Source: DAIDJM01 sp964250215 (GTDB lineage Bacteria > Pseudomonadota > Alphaproteobacteria > Acetobacterales > Acetobacteraceae). From it: a stretch of 43,339 nt of DNA. The notes beneath the pieces were generated by a model that searched no databases, had not been told where the DNA came from, and was given only the letters and a program-made list of their open reading frames with translations. The first letter of the stretch is position 1. Every line of letters begins with the position of its first letter. This document shows positions 1 through 8,362 of the stretch, piece after piece. Location: positions 1 through 43,339 of the forward strand of contig CAXUEX010000007.1 in the NCBI GenBank assembly GCA_964250215.1, given 5' to 3'. A program made the translations under genes and the position numbers.

Positions 1-89
1 GCTGAACCCGGCCCGGGCCTATGCACGCCCATATTGTTCCGTTATCAGAACGACTGCCGTGTCTCGTTGCGCATGACCAGCGCTGTCAC

Positions 90-125
90 CGTCGTTGCGA
101 GGCGCGCTTGCGACGAAGCAATCCA
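90..125. repeat. Dispersed intergenic stem-loop repeat
   Basis: The stretch reads gtcgttgcgaggcgcg followed by cttgcgacgaagcaatcca. The arms TCGTTGCGAG and CTTGCGACGA fold into an imperfect hairpin. This wording (GTCATTGCGAGG...CGAAGCAATCC) is a very common dispersed intergenic element in many bacterial genomes; that comparison is from memory. It lies immediately past the stop codon of the mntR-like gene, so it may also act as its transcript end. Only one copy is seen here. Confidence 0.5.
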
Positions 126-554
126 TTAGCGACCCCCGCCCTTCTGCCGTTCCAAAAACCGCGCAAACGCCTCCAGCGCCGCGTCCGAAGCATGGTGCTC
201 CATCCCCTCCGCATCCACCTCCGCCACCTCCGCCGGAACCCCAACCGCCCGCAGCAGCTCCACCACCAGCCGGTGCCGCGCCCGCACCCGCTGCGCCAGC
301 GCATGGCCCGAATCCGTCAGGAAAATCCCGCGATACGGCCGCGAGGTAACCAGCCCCTCCTTTTTCAGCCGCGCCAGCACCTTCAGCGCCGTCGGGTGTG
401 TCACCCCCAGCCGCTTCGCCAGCTCCGTCGCCCGCGCCTCGCCATGCGCCGCCAGCAGATCGTCGATCAGCTCGACGTAATCCTCCTGCATCGACGCCGA
501 ACGCGCCGTGCGCGCCGCCACAAAGCGCAGCGCCTGCGCCCGCTCCTCCGGCAT
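126..554 (-). CDS. mntR: Manganese-responsive DtxR/MntR-family transcriptional regulator
   Basis: A 142-aa protein of the DtxR/MntR family, which represses or activates Mn(II) transport genes when metal is bound. A winged helix-turn-helix spans roughly residues 38-85 (GEARATELAKRLGVTHPTALK, then RGIFLT in the wing). The metal-site residues expected for MntR are visible: the EDY cluster at 24-26, His94 in RARHRLV, and DAEGMEHH at 114-121 supplying Glu116, Glu119 and His120. Length matches E. coli-type MntR, which lacks the SH3-like third domain. The start is uncertain: ATG at 554 has AGGA about 5 bases upstream; GTG at 599 or TTG at 632 would add an unconserved N-terminus. No Mn transporter gene is next to it, so its targets lie elsewhere or it acts as an orphan regulator. 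It is divergent from rpsA. Confidence 0.82.
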   Translation of the reverse strand: MPEERAQALRFVAARTARSASMQEDYVELIDDLLAAHGEARATELAKRLGVTHPTALKVLARLKKEGLVTSRPYRGIFLTDSGHALAQRVRARHRLVVELLRAVGVPAEVAEVDAEGMEHHASDAALEAFARFLERQKGGGR

Positions 555-963
555 CTCGTCCTGCGGCCCAGCAGGCCCGGCCTCCGAAGCTTGGCTCACG
601 CGACGACCATTTTCCAACTCCGGAGGACCCAATCCGCCCCGCTCCCCGTTCCAACCATGCCGCCATCGCGACGATGTGAGGAGCCATCGTCAGCTTCTAG
701 ATATCGCTCGCGCGCAGTGTCCACCGACCCGCTCAACCCGCGCAAAGCCCGCCTCTGCGCGCAGCGCTTGACTTGGGAATACCTTCGCGTATCTCTGGCG
801 GCCAGCGACCGGCCACGCGTGGCCAGCGCCCGCTTCCGCTTTGCCTACCGCCCATCAACCGGCCGGCCCGCTCGCCGGCAAGCCGTGCGCCCCGCTCGCG
901 CGCGCCCACCACCCGACCAGCCCGCGCGATCGGGCTGTCATCGAATAGGAACACAAGCTTCAC
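555..963. other. Divergent intergenic region mntR / rpsA
   Basis: About 0.4 kb without a supportable gene. It must hold the promoters of mntR (leftward) and rpsA (rightward). The distal half, about 800-940, is extremely C/G-rich with no ORF resembling a known protein. cmk and aroA, which usually precede rpsA in proteobacteria, are absent. Confidence 0.5.
768..795 (+). promoter_or_regulatory. Candidate sigma70-type promoter for rpsA
   Basis: TTGACT at 768-773 and TATCTC at 790-795, separated by 16 bases, in a region otherwise poor in A/T. This would give a leader of about 160 nt before the rpsA ATG. A long leader suits autogenous control of S1 translation known in other bacteria. Pattern match only. 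Confidence 0.35.
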
Positions 964-2715
964 ATGGCATCAAGCGCCGTACGCGTGCTGGAACGTCCTG
1001 CCTATGCCGGAACCGACCGCAACGCCCCGCACATGGCGGGCGAGGATTTCGCCTCCCTGCTCGACGAAACGCTCGGCCGCGACAGCGGCTTCGAAGGCTC
1101 CGTCGTCACCGGCCGCGTCGTGCGGCTCACCGATGAATTCGCCATCGTCGATGTCGGCCTCAAATCCGAAGGCCGCGTCGCGCTCAAGGAATTCGCCGCC
1201 CCCGGCCAGAAGCCGGAAATCGCCCCCGGCGACATGGTCGAGCTGTTCGTCGAGCGCTACGAAGACCGCGACGGCTCCATCGTGCTCTCGCGCGAAAAAG
1301 CCCGGCGCGAGGAGGCATGGACCACGCTCGAACGCGCGTTCGAACAGCAGCAGCGCGTCAACGGCACCATCTATGGCCGCGTCAAAGGCGGCTTCACCGT
1401 CGATCTCGGCGGCGCCGTCGCCTTCCTGCCCGGCAGCCAGGTGGATATCCGCCCGGTGCGCGACGTGGGGCCGCTCATGGGCACGCCGCAGCCGTTCCAG
1501 ATCCTGAAGATGGACCGTGCGCGCGGCAACATCGTGGTCTCCCGCCGCGCCGTGCTGGAAGAAACCCGCGCCGAACAGCGCAGCGAGCTGATCCAGGGCC
1601 TGAAAGAAGGCATGATCCTGGATGGCGTGGTGAAGAACATCACCGACTATGGCGCCTTCGTCGATCTCGGCGGCGTCGATGGCCTGCTGCACGTCACCGA
1701 CATCGCATGGCGCCGCATCAACCATCCGGCCGAGGCGCTGCAGATCGGCCAGCCGGTGCGCGTGCAGGTGATCCGCTTCAATCCGGAAACGCAGCGCATC
1801 AGCCTCGGCATGAAGCAGCTCGAAGCCGATCCGTGGGAAGGGGTGGCCGCGAAATATCCGGCCGGCGCACGTTATTCCGGCCGCGTCACCAACATCACCG
1901 ACTATGGTGCGTTCGTGGAACTGGAGCCGGGCGTCGAAGGCTTGGTGCATGTCAGCGAAATGAGCTGGACGAAGAAGAACGTCCATCCCGGCAAGATCGT
2001 CAGCACCAGCCAGGAAGTCGATGTGCTGGTGCTCGACGTGGATTCCAGCAAGCGCCGGATTTCGCTCGGCCTGAAGCAGGTGCAGCGCAATCCGTGGGAG
2101 GAATTCGCCGAAGCGCACCCGGTGGGCAGCAGCGTGGAAGGCGAAATCCGCAACATCACCGAATTCGGCCTGTTCGTCGGCCTCGCCCCCGAGCTCGACG
2201 GCATGGTGCACCTGTCCGACCTGTCGTGGGACGAGGCCGGCGAGACCGCCGTGCAGGCCTACGAAAAAGGCCAGATGGTGCAGGCCCGCGTGCTGGATAT
2301 CGATGCCGAGAAGGAGCGCATCTCGCTCGGCATCAAGCAGCTCCAGGCCGATCCCGCGGCCGACAGCCTGGGCCGCGTGAAGAAGGGTGACGTCGTCACC
2401 TGCATCGTCACCGGCATCCAGTCGAACGGCATCGACGTGAAGGTGGACGACGTGCTCACCGGCTTCGTTCGCCGCGCGGAACTGGCACGCGACAAGGCCG
2501 ATCAGCGGCCGGAACGCTTCGCCGTGGGCGAGAAGGTGGATGCGAAAATCACCAGCATCGACCGCGCCGCGCGCAAGCTGGGCCTCACCATCAAAGGCCG
2601 CGAGGTAGAGGAAGAGAAGCAGGCCATGGCCGATTTCGGTTCGTCGGACAGCGGCGCCTCGCTCGGCGACATCCTGGGCGCCGCCATCCGCCGGCGGAAC
2701 CAGCAGGAGGACTGA
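964..2715 (+). CDS. rpsA: 30S ribosomal protein S1
   Basis: A 583-aa S1 protein that binds mRNA on the small ribosomal subunit and promotes initiation on structured or weak Shine-Dalgarno messages. Six S1 (OB-fold) repeats are visible: about residues 40-105, 125-190, 212-280 (GVVKNITDYGAFVDLGGVDG), 298-365 (GRVTNITDYGAFVELEPGVE), 385-452 (EIRNITEFGLFVGL) and 470-540. As usual, repeats 3-5 are the most alike and 1, 2 and 6 the most diverged. Length is normal for alphaproteobacteria. The ATG at 964 is preceded by a weak AGGA 13 bases away, typical for autogenously controlled rpsA. It is followed 6 nt later by sppA, then ihfB, a conserved order. Confidence 0.97.
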   Translation: MASSAVRVLERPAYAGTDRNAPHMAGEDFASLLDETLGRDSGFEGSVVTGRVVRLTDEFAIVDVGLKSEGRVALKEFAAPGQKPEIAPGDMVELFVERYEDRDGSIVLSREKARREEAWTTLERAFEQQQRVNGTIYGRVKGGFTVDLGGAVAFLPGSQVDIRPVRDVGPLMGTPQPFQILKMDRARGNIVVSRRAVLEETRAEQRSELIQGLKEGMILDGVVKNITDYGAFVDLGGVDGLLHVTDIAWRRINHPAEALQIGQPVRVQVIRFNPETQRISLGMKQLEADPWEGVAAKYPAGARYSGRVTNITDYGAFVELEPGVEGLVHVSEMSWTKKNVHPGKIVSTSQEVDVLVLDVDSSKRRISLGLKQVQRNPWEEFAEAHPVGSSVEGEIRNITEFGLFVGLAPELDGMVHLSDLSWDEAGETAVQAYEKGQMVQARVLDIDAEKERISLGIKQLQADPAADSLGRVKKGDVVTCIVTGIQSNGIDVKVDDVLTGFVRRAELARDKADQRPERFAVGEKVDAKITSIDRAARKLGLTIKGREVEEEKQAMADFGSSDSGASLGDILGAAIRRRNQQED

Positions 2716-2721
2716 GTCGTC

Positions 2722-3630
2722 ATGGCGCTGGAAGCCGACGCCATCATCGACCGGCGCCGGCTGAAGCGCAGCCTGGTGGCCTGGCGCGTCATCGCCATCC
2801 TGGCGCTGATCGGCGCGCTCATCGCCATCCTGCCGTTCCGCAGCGGCAGCGTCGGCCGGCACGTCGAGCGTGTCCGCATCACCGGCATGATCGGCGACGG
2901 CCAGAAGACCATCGAAACGCTTGACGGATTGGCCCGCGACCCGTCTGTGGCCGCGGTGGTGCTGCATTTGGATACGCCCGGCGGCGAGGTGGCCGGCGGC
3001 GAGGGCATCCACGACGCGGTGGAGCGGTTGGCCGGCGCCAAGCCCGTGGTCGCCGTCATGGACGGCACGGCCGCCTCGGCCGGCTACATGATCGCGGTCG
3101 CCGCGCCGCACATCGTGGCCCGCGCCTCCACGCTCACGGGTTCGATCGGCGTGATCCTCGAAACCGGCAATTTCGGCGGCCTGCTGAACAAGCTCGGCAT
3201 CGCCACCGATCCGCTCGTCAGCGGCCCGCTGAAAGGCCAGCCCGCGCTCGACAAGCCGCTCACCCCTGAAGCCCGAGCGGTGCTGCAAGGCCTGGTCGGC
3301 GATTTGTTCGACCAGTTCGTCGATATCGTGGCAAAAGGCCGGCACATGCCGCCGGACCAGGTGCGCCGTCTCGCCGACGGCCGTGCCTATACCGGCCGGC
3401 AGGCGCTGGGCCTGAAGCTGGTGGATGAACTGGGTGGCGAGCCCGAGGCGCGAAGCTGGCTCGACCGGCAGCGTCACGTAGGCACCGATCTGCCGGTTCG
3501 GGAGCAGGACAGGCGCGGCACGTTCCGCCGCCTGATGGCCGACGGCCTGGCCGAAATAGTTCCCACCGCAGAACAGGCGTTTCGCGTTGACGGCGCCTGG
3601 GCCATCTGGCAGCCTGGAAATCCGCAATAG
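2722..3630 (+). CDS. sppA: Signal peptide peptidase SppA (S49 family)
   Basis: A 302-aa single-unit S49 serine peptidase anchored in the inner membrane; it degrades cleaved signal peptides and other membrane fragments. One N-terminal membrane segment covers about residues 19-39 (VAWRVIAILALIGALIAILP). The catalytic serine is Ser119 in DGTAASAGY. Lys171 in GPLKGQP sits 52 residues later, the same spacing as the Ser/Lys dyad of Bacillus SppA. TLTGSIGVI follows the nucleophile as in the family. It is about half the length of E. coli SppA, i.e. the short, self-assembling form. AGGAGG at 2705-2710, inside the end of rpsA, lies 11 nt before the ATG, so it is co-transcribed and probably coupled with rpsA. 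Confidence 0.93.
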   Translation: MALEADAIIDRRRLKRSLVAWRVIAILALIGALIAILPFRSGSVGRHVERVRITGMIGDGQKTIETLDGLARDPSVAAVVLHLDTPGGEVAGGEGIHDAVERLAGAKPVVAVMDGTAASAGYMIAVAAPHIVARASTLTGSIGVILETGNFGGLLNKLGIATDPLVSGPLKGQPALDKPLTPEARAVLQGLVGDLFDQFVDIVAKGRHMPPDQVRRLADGRAYTGRQALGLKLVDELGGEPEARSWLDRQRHVGTDLPVREQDRRGTFRRLMADGLAEIVPTAEQAFRVDGAWAIWQPGNPQ

Positions 3631-3646
3631 GGCCACCCTTCGTCTC

Positions 3647-3937
3647 ATGACAAGGTCGGAACTGATCACCGAATTGGCCGCCGCGAACCCGCATCTGCGG
3701 GCGCCGGACGTAGAGGTGATCGTCTCCACAATCTTCGATGAAATTGCCGCCGCCCTCTCGCGCGGAGACCGCGTGGAGCTGCGCGGCTTCGGCGCGTTTA
3801 CCACCAAGCGCCGCGATGCCCGCACCGGCCGCAATCCGCGCACCGGCGAGGCCGTGGCCGTGCTGGAAAAAGGCGTGCCGCACTTCAAGGCAGGCAAGGA
3901 GCTGCGCCACCGGGTTAATCAAGGCAAAAAAAAGTAA
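3647..3937 (+). CDS. ihfB: Integration host factor beta subunit
   Basis: A 96-aa HU/IHF-family DNA-bending protein; with IHF alpha (not in this window) it forms the heterodimer that sharply bends DNA. The sequence MTRSELITELAAANPHL is the classic start. VELRGFGAF at about 45-53 and GRNPRTGE at about 62-69 are the IHF/HU signature and the proline-tipped DNA-inserting arm. A longer reading from 3587 would overlap the sppA end and is not supported by the family. The start codon lies 16 nt after the sppA stop with no strong Shine-Dalgarno. The third gene of the rpsA-sppA-ihfB unit; it ends in a poly-lysine tail. Confidence 0.95.
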   Translation: MTRSELITELAAANPHLRAPDVEVIVSTIFDEIAAALSRGDRVELRGFGAFTTKRRDARTGRNPRTGEAVAVLEKGVPHFKAGKELRHRVNQGKKK

Positions 3938-3938
3938 C

Positions 3939-4783
3939 GTGTCGCAAACGTCCTGCGCACCCAAATCGAAGAAAGTTTTTTGCTTCTTTTTTTCAAAAGA
4001 GAAGTGCTTGATTGTCTTGCTAACCCTCTCCAGTTGTGGCGACCTGCCCCGCCCCTTCGCCGGCAACCCCGGCGCCACCGCGCTCCGCCTGGCGCATCCG
4101 CCGCCCGCCCGCCTCACCATCCCCGTGCCCGACGACGCGCTGCTGCCCACCGCCGATGCCTCGCTCTGGGCCGGCAGCCTGAAGGACGCGCTGGTCGCCG
4201 ACGAAGTGCCCGCGTTCGCCGAGCCGACCAAGCCCGGCGACTGGCAACTGGCGCTCTCCGCCAAGCTGCAAGGCGACAGCGTGCTGCCGCATTACATATT
4301 GCGGGATGCCACCGGCGCCGAGCACGGCGTGATCGACGGGCCGCCGGTGCCGCAATCCGGCTGGGCTTCCGGCAATCCCGCGGTGCTGCAAGCCGCCGCC
4401 GGCGCGGCCGCGCCGCAAGTGCTGGAGCTGCTGAAATCCGTCGATGCCAGCATCAAGCAAAGCGACCCGAACAGCCTGTTCAACCGTCCCGCGCGCATCT
4501 ATTTTCCGGGCGTAACAGGTGCCCCTGGCGACGGCAATTTCGCGCTCGCGCGGCAGATGCGCGACAAGCTGCCGCAGACCGGCGATCAGCTCGTCGGTTC
4601 CGCCAACGCTGCCGATTTCACGCTGCGCGGCACCGTCACGCTGCGCGACGTGCCGGGCGGGCAGCAGCAGGTGGAAATCCACTGGCTGGTTTACGATTGG
4701 GCCGGCAAGGAGGCGGGCGACGTCGCCCAGGGCCACGATGTGCCGCGCGGCCTGCTGGATCGCCATTGGGGCGAGGTGGCCGA
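3939..4783 (+). CDS. Putative lipoprotein of unknown function, 3' end lost in gap
   Basis: No function recognised. After a lipobox-like LTLSSC (Cys codon 4035-4037) the protein continues GDLPRPFAGNPG, then about 250 residues of soluble sequence with no membrane segment (e.g. ARIYFPGVTGAPGDGNFALA at about 4495-4555, and VEIHWLVYDWAGKEAG), ending in the 100-N gap. It is probably an outer-membrane-attached periplasmic protein. The start is unclear: TTG at 4008 leaves only 9 residues before the Cys, too short for a signal peptide; GTG at 3939 gives about 32 but encodes the A/T-rich terminator-like element as KKVFCFFFSKEK. The beginning may have been rewritten by that element. It is convergent with the WcbI-like gene beyond the gap. 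Confidence 0.6.
3971..4007 (+). terminator. A/T-rich stem-loop with T-run after ihfB
   Basis: Just after ihfB the composition switches abruptly to A/T: gaagaaagttttttgcttc, then seven Ts, then aaaagagaag. Two alternative hairpins are possible (AAGAA with TTCTT followed by a T-run; or CTTCTTTT with AAAAGAGAAG). The first resembles an intrinsic terminator for the rpsA-sppA-ihfB unit. From memory, similar elements recur between genes in acetic acid bacteria. It abuts or is read through by the N-terminus of the next gene. Confidence 0.5.
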
Positions 4784-4883
4784 NNNNNNNNNNNNNNNNN
4801 NNNNNNNNNNNNNNNNNNNNNNNNNNNNNNNNNNNNNNNNNNNNNNNNNNNNNNNNNNNNNNNNNNNNNNNNNNNNNNNNNNN
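4784..4883. other. Assembly gap of 100 N
   Basis: Exactly 100 Ns, the conventional size for a scaffold gap of unknown length. The end of the plus-strand lipoprotein gene is missing. The minus-strand gene appears to finish right at the gap edge (…GME then TA plus an unknown base). Confidence 0.98.
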
Positions 4884-6298
4884 TATTCCATGCCCAGCAG
4901 CCGCTGGATCAGGCCCGGCTTCTTTTTCGGCGCCGCAATGGGCGGCTCGGGTGGCAGATCGAACGGCAGGGGCGGCCGCAACGCCGCATCGGCGATCGCG
5001 GCAAACGAGAGTTCGGTCTCCTCCGCCCCCGGCCGCATCGATGGCAGCGCCTCCGACAACGCATCCTCGGAGAAAGTCGCCGGCACCTGCACGAATTGCG
5101 GCGCCTCCGGGGTTGGCGCTGGCGGCGCTGGCGGAACCTCCGTGGCAGACACAGTCCCGCGCAACGCTTCCGTGTCCTCGACTTCCGTGGCAACGCTCGG
5201 CCGCGCCGGGGCCGAGAAGCGCACTACGCCCGCAGCCGTCTCCTGCATCCCCGGTTCAACCGCCGCCGCCGCCGAAGCCACCGGCGGCTTCCCCGCTTCC
5301 GGGGCCGCGGGTTCGGTTTCCGCCACCTCCGCTTCGCTCTCCGGCGGCCCCAGCCCGGCCGCATCCAGCGCCGCCTCCAGCGCCCGCCGCCCGCGCGCCG
5401 AACGCGGCGATTTCGCCAGGCCCGCTTCCAGATCGGCCACCGCCGATTTCGGATCGATCTTAAAACGCTTGAAGCCGCGCTGCAGCCGCTCGTTCCAGGC
5501 GAAGTTCAAGTACCGCCGGCAATATTCCTCGAACGTGAACTCGCCTTCGTCGATCACCGAATAGGTCGCGTCGGGCGTCGCATAGGTCAGGCCGAAATGG
5601 GCGATCACGCCGGGATGCAGCGGCTGGTGCGTGGTCGGCAGCTCGATGAAGCGCAGCGCCGCCTCGTCCGGCCGCTCCAGCCCCAGCCGGTCGAACAGAT
5701 GTTGCGTCAACGGCGTCAGCAGCGCCGCGGTCGGCCGCGTGCGGGAAGCGAACAGCGGTGCCTCCCGGAATTTCTGTAGCAACGGTGCCAGCGTCGTGCC
5801 GCAGGCGCGGTCCAGTTGCCGCGTGATCGTCAGCCGGGCCTGGAACTTGCGGTCCAGATCGCCCTCCCGCGCGATGTCCAGCGCCAGGTAGCGCCGCACC
5901 GCCTCGTCCTCCGGCACGCCCTCGCTCATCATGCGGTCCAGGAAGCGGTCGCCGTGATCCGCCGGATACGGGCCGCCCGGGATCGGAAACGGGCCGCGAT
6001 TCTTCGGGTGCGGCCGCCCCGCGTACGGCCAAAGAAAGTCGGCCACCAGCGCCGGAAGCCGAACGATTTTGGCGCCGGATGGCAGCTCGGCAGGCGGTAC
6101 CGGATCGCCGGTGTCGTCCACCTCCATAACCACCGCATCGGCGCCTTCCAGCGAAACCCGGGCCGCCAGGCCGGTGCCCCCCACCGCAATCCGCGCCTCC
6201 GCGCCGCTGCCGATCTGGCTGCGATAGAACCGCGCCAGAACCCGGGTGGCCGCCCCCCCGAGAAAGACAATCCGGCCGTAGCTCCGCGTCCCCGACAT
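4884..6298 (-). CDS. WcbI-like polysaccharide biosynthesis protein with Pro/Ala-rich tail
   Basis: About 471 residues. The first roughly 320 resemble the WcbI family (putative CoA-dependent acyl transfer in capsule or polysaccharide synthesis): YGRIVFLGGAATRVLARFYR at the start, WPYAGRPHPKNRGPF at about 90-104, GPYPADHGDRFLDRMMSEGV at 109-128, and HQPLHPGVIAHFGLTYATPD later. From memory, relatives have GNCQ where this reads GGAA (residues 14-17), so the usual Cys is missing. The last 150 residues are an acidic Pro/Ala linker ending in a basic-hydrophobic tail (KKKPGLIQRLLGME). The following TA plus unknown base at the gap edge is probably the stop. The start at 6298 (MSGTRSYG) fits the domain best; 6361 is possible. 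It is divergent from hldE, which fits a surface-glycan role. Family call moderate. Confidence 0.55.
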
Positions 6299-6303
6299 GC
6301 CGT

Positions 6304-6337
6304 CTTGTCGCAAGCGCCCGCCCTTGTCGCAAGCGCC
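6304..6337. repeat. Two direct copies of a 15-bp motif between divergent genes
   Basis: The 15-mer cttgtcgcaagcgcc occurs at 6304-6318 and again at 6323-6337, a period of 19 bp. Within it CTTG-TCG-CAAG is itself an inverted repeat. It sits between or at the starts of the divergent WcbI-like and hldE genes, so it could be an operator, or just a short duplication. Confidence 0.45.
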
Positions 6338-6414
6338 GCCGGAAACGCAATCGCCGGTCATTGAACCAGCCCGCCGGATGGCCGAAGAAGGCCCGCTTTC
6401 GGAATGGGCGCTGG

Positions 6415-7891
6415 ATGGATTTCTCCCGGCTCACGGTGCTTTGCGCCGGTGACCTGATGCTGGACCGCTATCGCCACGGCGAGGTGGAGCGCATCTCGCC
6501 CGAGGCGCCGGTACCCGTGATCCGCGTGCGCGAAACGCGCGAGATGCCCGGCGGGGTCGGCAACGTCGCCCGCAATATCTCAAGCCNNNNNNNNNNCCAC
6601 GGCCGCCCCCAATCGCTCCCGCCGCGGCGCCCCCCCCCCCCGCCGCGGCCGCGGCGCCCCCCCCGAGCCCGGCCGCCGGCTGCGCAGCCTGCTCGAGCGG
6701 GAGACCGGTATCGCCCCCGTGCTGGTGGAAACCACGCATCGCCCGACAATCTGCAAGACCCGCTACGTCGCCGGCCGCCAGCAGGTGGCCCGCGCCGACG
6801 ACGAAAGCCTGGCGCCGCCGCATCCGCAGGAAGCGGCCGCCCTGATCGCGGCCATCGAAACCCGGATCGGCGCCGCCGACGCGCTGGTGCTCTCGGATTA
6901 CGGCAAGGGCGTGCTCAGCCCGGCCCTGCTCGCGCGCGCCATCGCGGCCGGCCGGGCGCGCGGCATTCCGGTTTTCGTCGATCCGAAATCCGCCGATTTC
7001 ACGCGCTATCGCGGCGCGACCTGCATCACCCCCAACCTGCGCGAACTCGGCGCCGCCGCGCGCCTGCCCACCGCAACCGAAGCCGAAATCGAACAAGCCG
7101 CCCGCGCCGTGCTGGCCGAAACGCAAGCCGGCGCCGTGCTGGTCACCCGCTCCGAGCGCGGCATGATGCTGGTGGAGGCAGGCGGCGCCGTCGCCACCGT
7201 CCCGGCCCGGACCCGCGCGGTGTTCGACGTTTCGGGCGCCGGCGACACGGTGATCGCGGCCCTGGCCCTGGCGCACGCCGATGGCCGCACGCTCGCCCAG
7301 GCCATGCACATCGCCAACGCCGCCGCCGGCGTGGTGGTGAGCAAGCCCGGCACCGCCACCGCCGGCATCGCCGAGGTGCTGCACGAACTGGCGGCGGCCG
7401 ACACGGGCGAGAGCGCGCCGGCGGCCGGCTTGCTCGGCGAGGCAACCGCGAGCGAAATGGTCCGGCGCTGGAAGGAACAGGGGTTGGCCGTGGGCTTCAC
7501 CAACGGCTGCTTCGATATCCTGCATCCCGGCCACGTCGCCCTGCTGGCCGCCGCCCGGCGCGAATGCGATCGGCTGCTCGTGGCGCTCAACACCGACGTC
7601 AGCGTTCGCCGGCTGAAGGGCGATGCGCGGCCGGTCAATGCGCTGGCCGACCGGGCGCAGGTGCTGGCCGCGATCCGGCATGTGGATGGCGTGCTCGCGT
7701 TCGAGGACGACACGCCCTTGCGCCTCATCGAAAAGCTGCTGCCGGACGTTCTGGTGAAAGGCGCGGATTACCGCATGGATCAGGTGGTGGGCGCCGAAGC
7801 CGTGCGACGCGCCGGCGGCCGCGTGATCCTGGCGGAGCTGGTGCCGGAAACCTCGACGAGCCGCGTCATCGAACGGCTGCGGCGAAGCTGA
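6415..7891 (+). CDS. hldE: Bifunctional heptose-7-phosphate kinase / heptose-1-phosphate adenylyltransferase, broken by an assembly gap
   Basis: HldE makes ADP-heptose for the LPS inner core. The N-terminal PfkB-type kinase begins MDFSRLTVLCAGDLMLDRY and has MPGGVGNVARNIS before the break. It resumes as RRLRSLLERETG, continues through the ALVLSDYGKG region, and has GAGDT with the catalytic Asp at 7244-7246. The C-terminal nucleotidyltransferase has FTNGCFDILHPGHVALL, with HxGH at 7523-7534. The two halves are in different frames because 6587-6596 is N and about 6597-6664 is low-quality C-rich sequence; only about 14-16 codons are expected between NISS and EPGRRL, but 78 nt are present. I read this as a sequencing/assembly defect, not a true pseudogene. 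ATG 6415 has GGAA upstream. Convergent with the SnoaL-like gene, 9 nt apart. Confidence 0.88.
6587..6664. other. 10-N gap plus unreliable C-rich sequence inside hldE
   Basis: N at 6587-6596 is followed by homopolymer C runs of up to about eleven bases and a G/C jumble that encodes nothing kinase-like in any frame. Good coding resumes at about 6665. The net effect is a frameshift in hldE. Confidence 0.85.
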
Positions 7892-7900
7892 GCTTCGGCC

Positions 7901-8362
7901 TTACCGGCGCACCAGATCGGCGGCTCCGGAACCCGTGCTCGGCACGGTATGGCTGCTCTGCATCAGCTTCCAAACGCCGTATTCCAGCCGCCACACGGTG
8001 GCAAAACGCATCACCTCCGTCCGCCCGTGCAGCGTGAAAGGCGTGTTGAAAAACAGCGTCTCCACCGGCCCGCTGCCCACCCCGGAAACATCCGAAAGCG
8101 GCCCGAACGCCGGATGGCCGCCCGCCCACAGTTTCTGCTCCAGATCGAAAAGCCGCAGAAAGGCGCGTCGTCCTTCCGCATATTCGTTCGGCTCGCTGCC
8201 ATACACATACAGCTCCCGCGCCGACAGCATGGAATGCACCGTCTGCCAGTCGCCCGCCGCATAGGCGGCAAGCCAATGCGCCGCCGTCTCCGGCAACTCC
8301 GGCGGCGCCGCGGCCGCCAGCAGCAGCGCGCCGGCAACCACCGCCGCCTGCCGCGCCCACAT
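7901..8362 (-). CDS. Secreted SnoaL/NTF2-like protein
   Basis: A 153-aa exported protein: signal peptide MWARQAAVVAGALLLAAAA at 1-19, then one NTF2-like (SnoaL/DUF4440-type) fold with AAYAAGDWQTVHSMLSAREL, a central VETLFFNTPFTLHGRTEVMR and a closing ATVWRLEYGVWKLMQSSHTV. Many such proteins bind small ligands without catalysis; no catalytic Asp/His pair is obvious, so no substrate is proposed. Its ATG overlaps the stop of the upstream beta-oxidation gene (TGATG at 8360-8364), which implies translational coupling and a shared transcript. Alternative: a periplasmic stress protein with no link to lipid metabolism. Confidence 0.75.
   Translation of the reverse strand: MWARQAAVVAGALLLAAAAPPELPETAAHWLAAYAAGDWQTVHSMLSARELYVYGSEPNEYAEGRRAFLRLFDLEQKLWAGGHPAFGPLSDVSGVGSGPVETLFFNTPFTLHGRTEVMRFATVWRLEYGVWKLMQSSHTVPSTGSGAADLVRR

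Noticed and set aside
21..1136. 371-aa plus-strand open frame ending inside rpsA
   Set aside because: Runs opposite to the mntR-like gene and out of frame through the rpsA start; Arg/Pro-rich shadow.
970..3897. 975-aa minus-strand open frame across rpsA, sppA and ihfB
   Set aside because: Antisense shadow of three firmly identified genes; composition rich in His, Gly and Ala as expected for the opposite frame of G/C-biased codons.
6587..7891. hldE as a true pseudogene
   Set aside because: The break coincides with Ns and homopolymer C runs; downstream codons and both active sites are intact.
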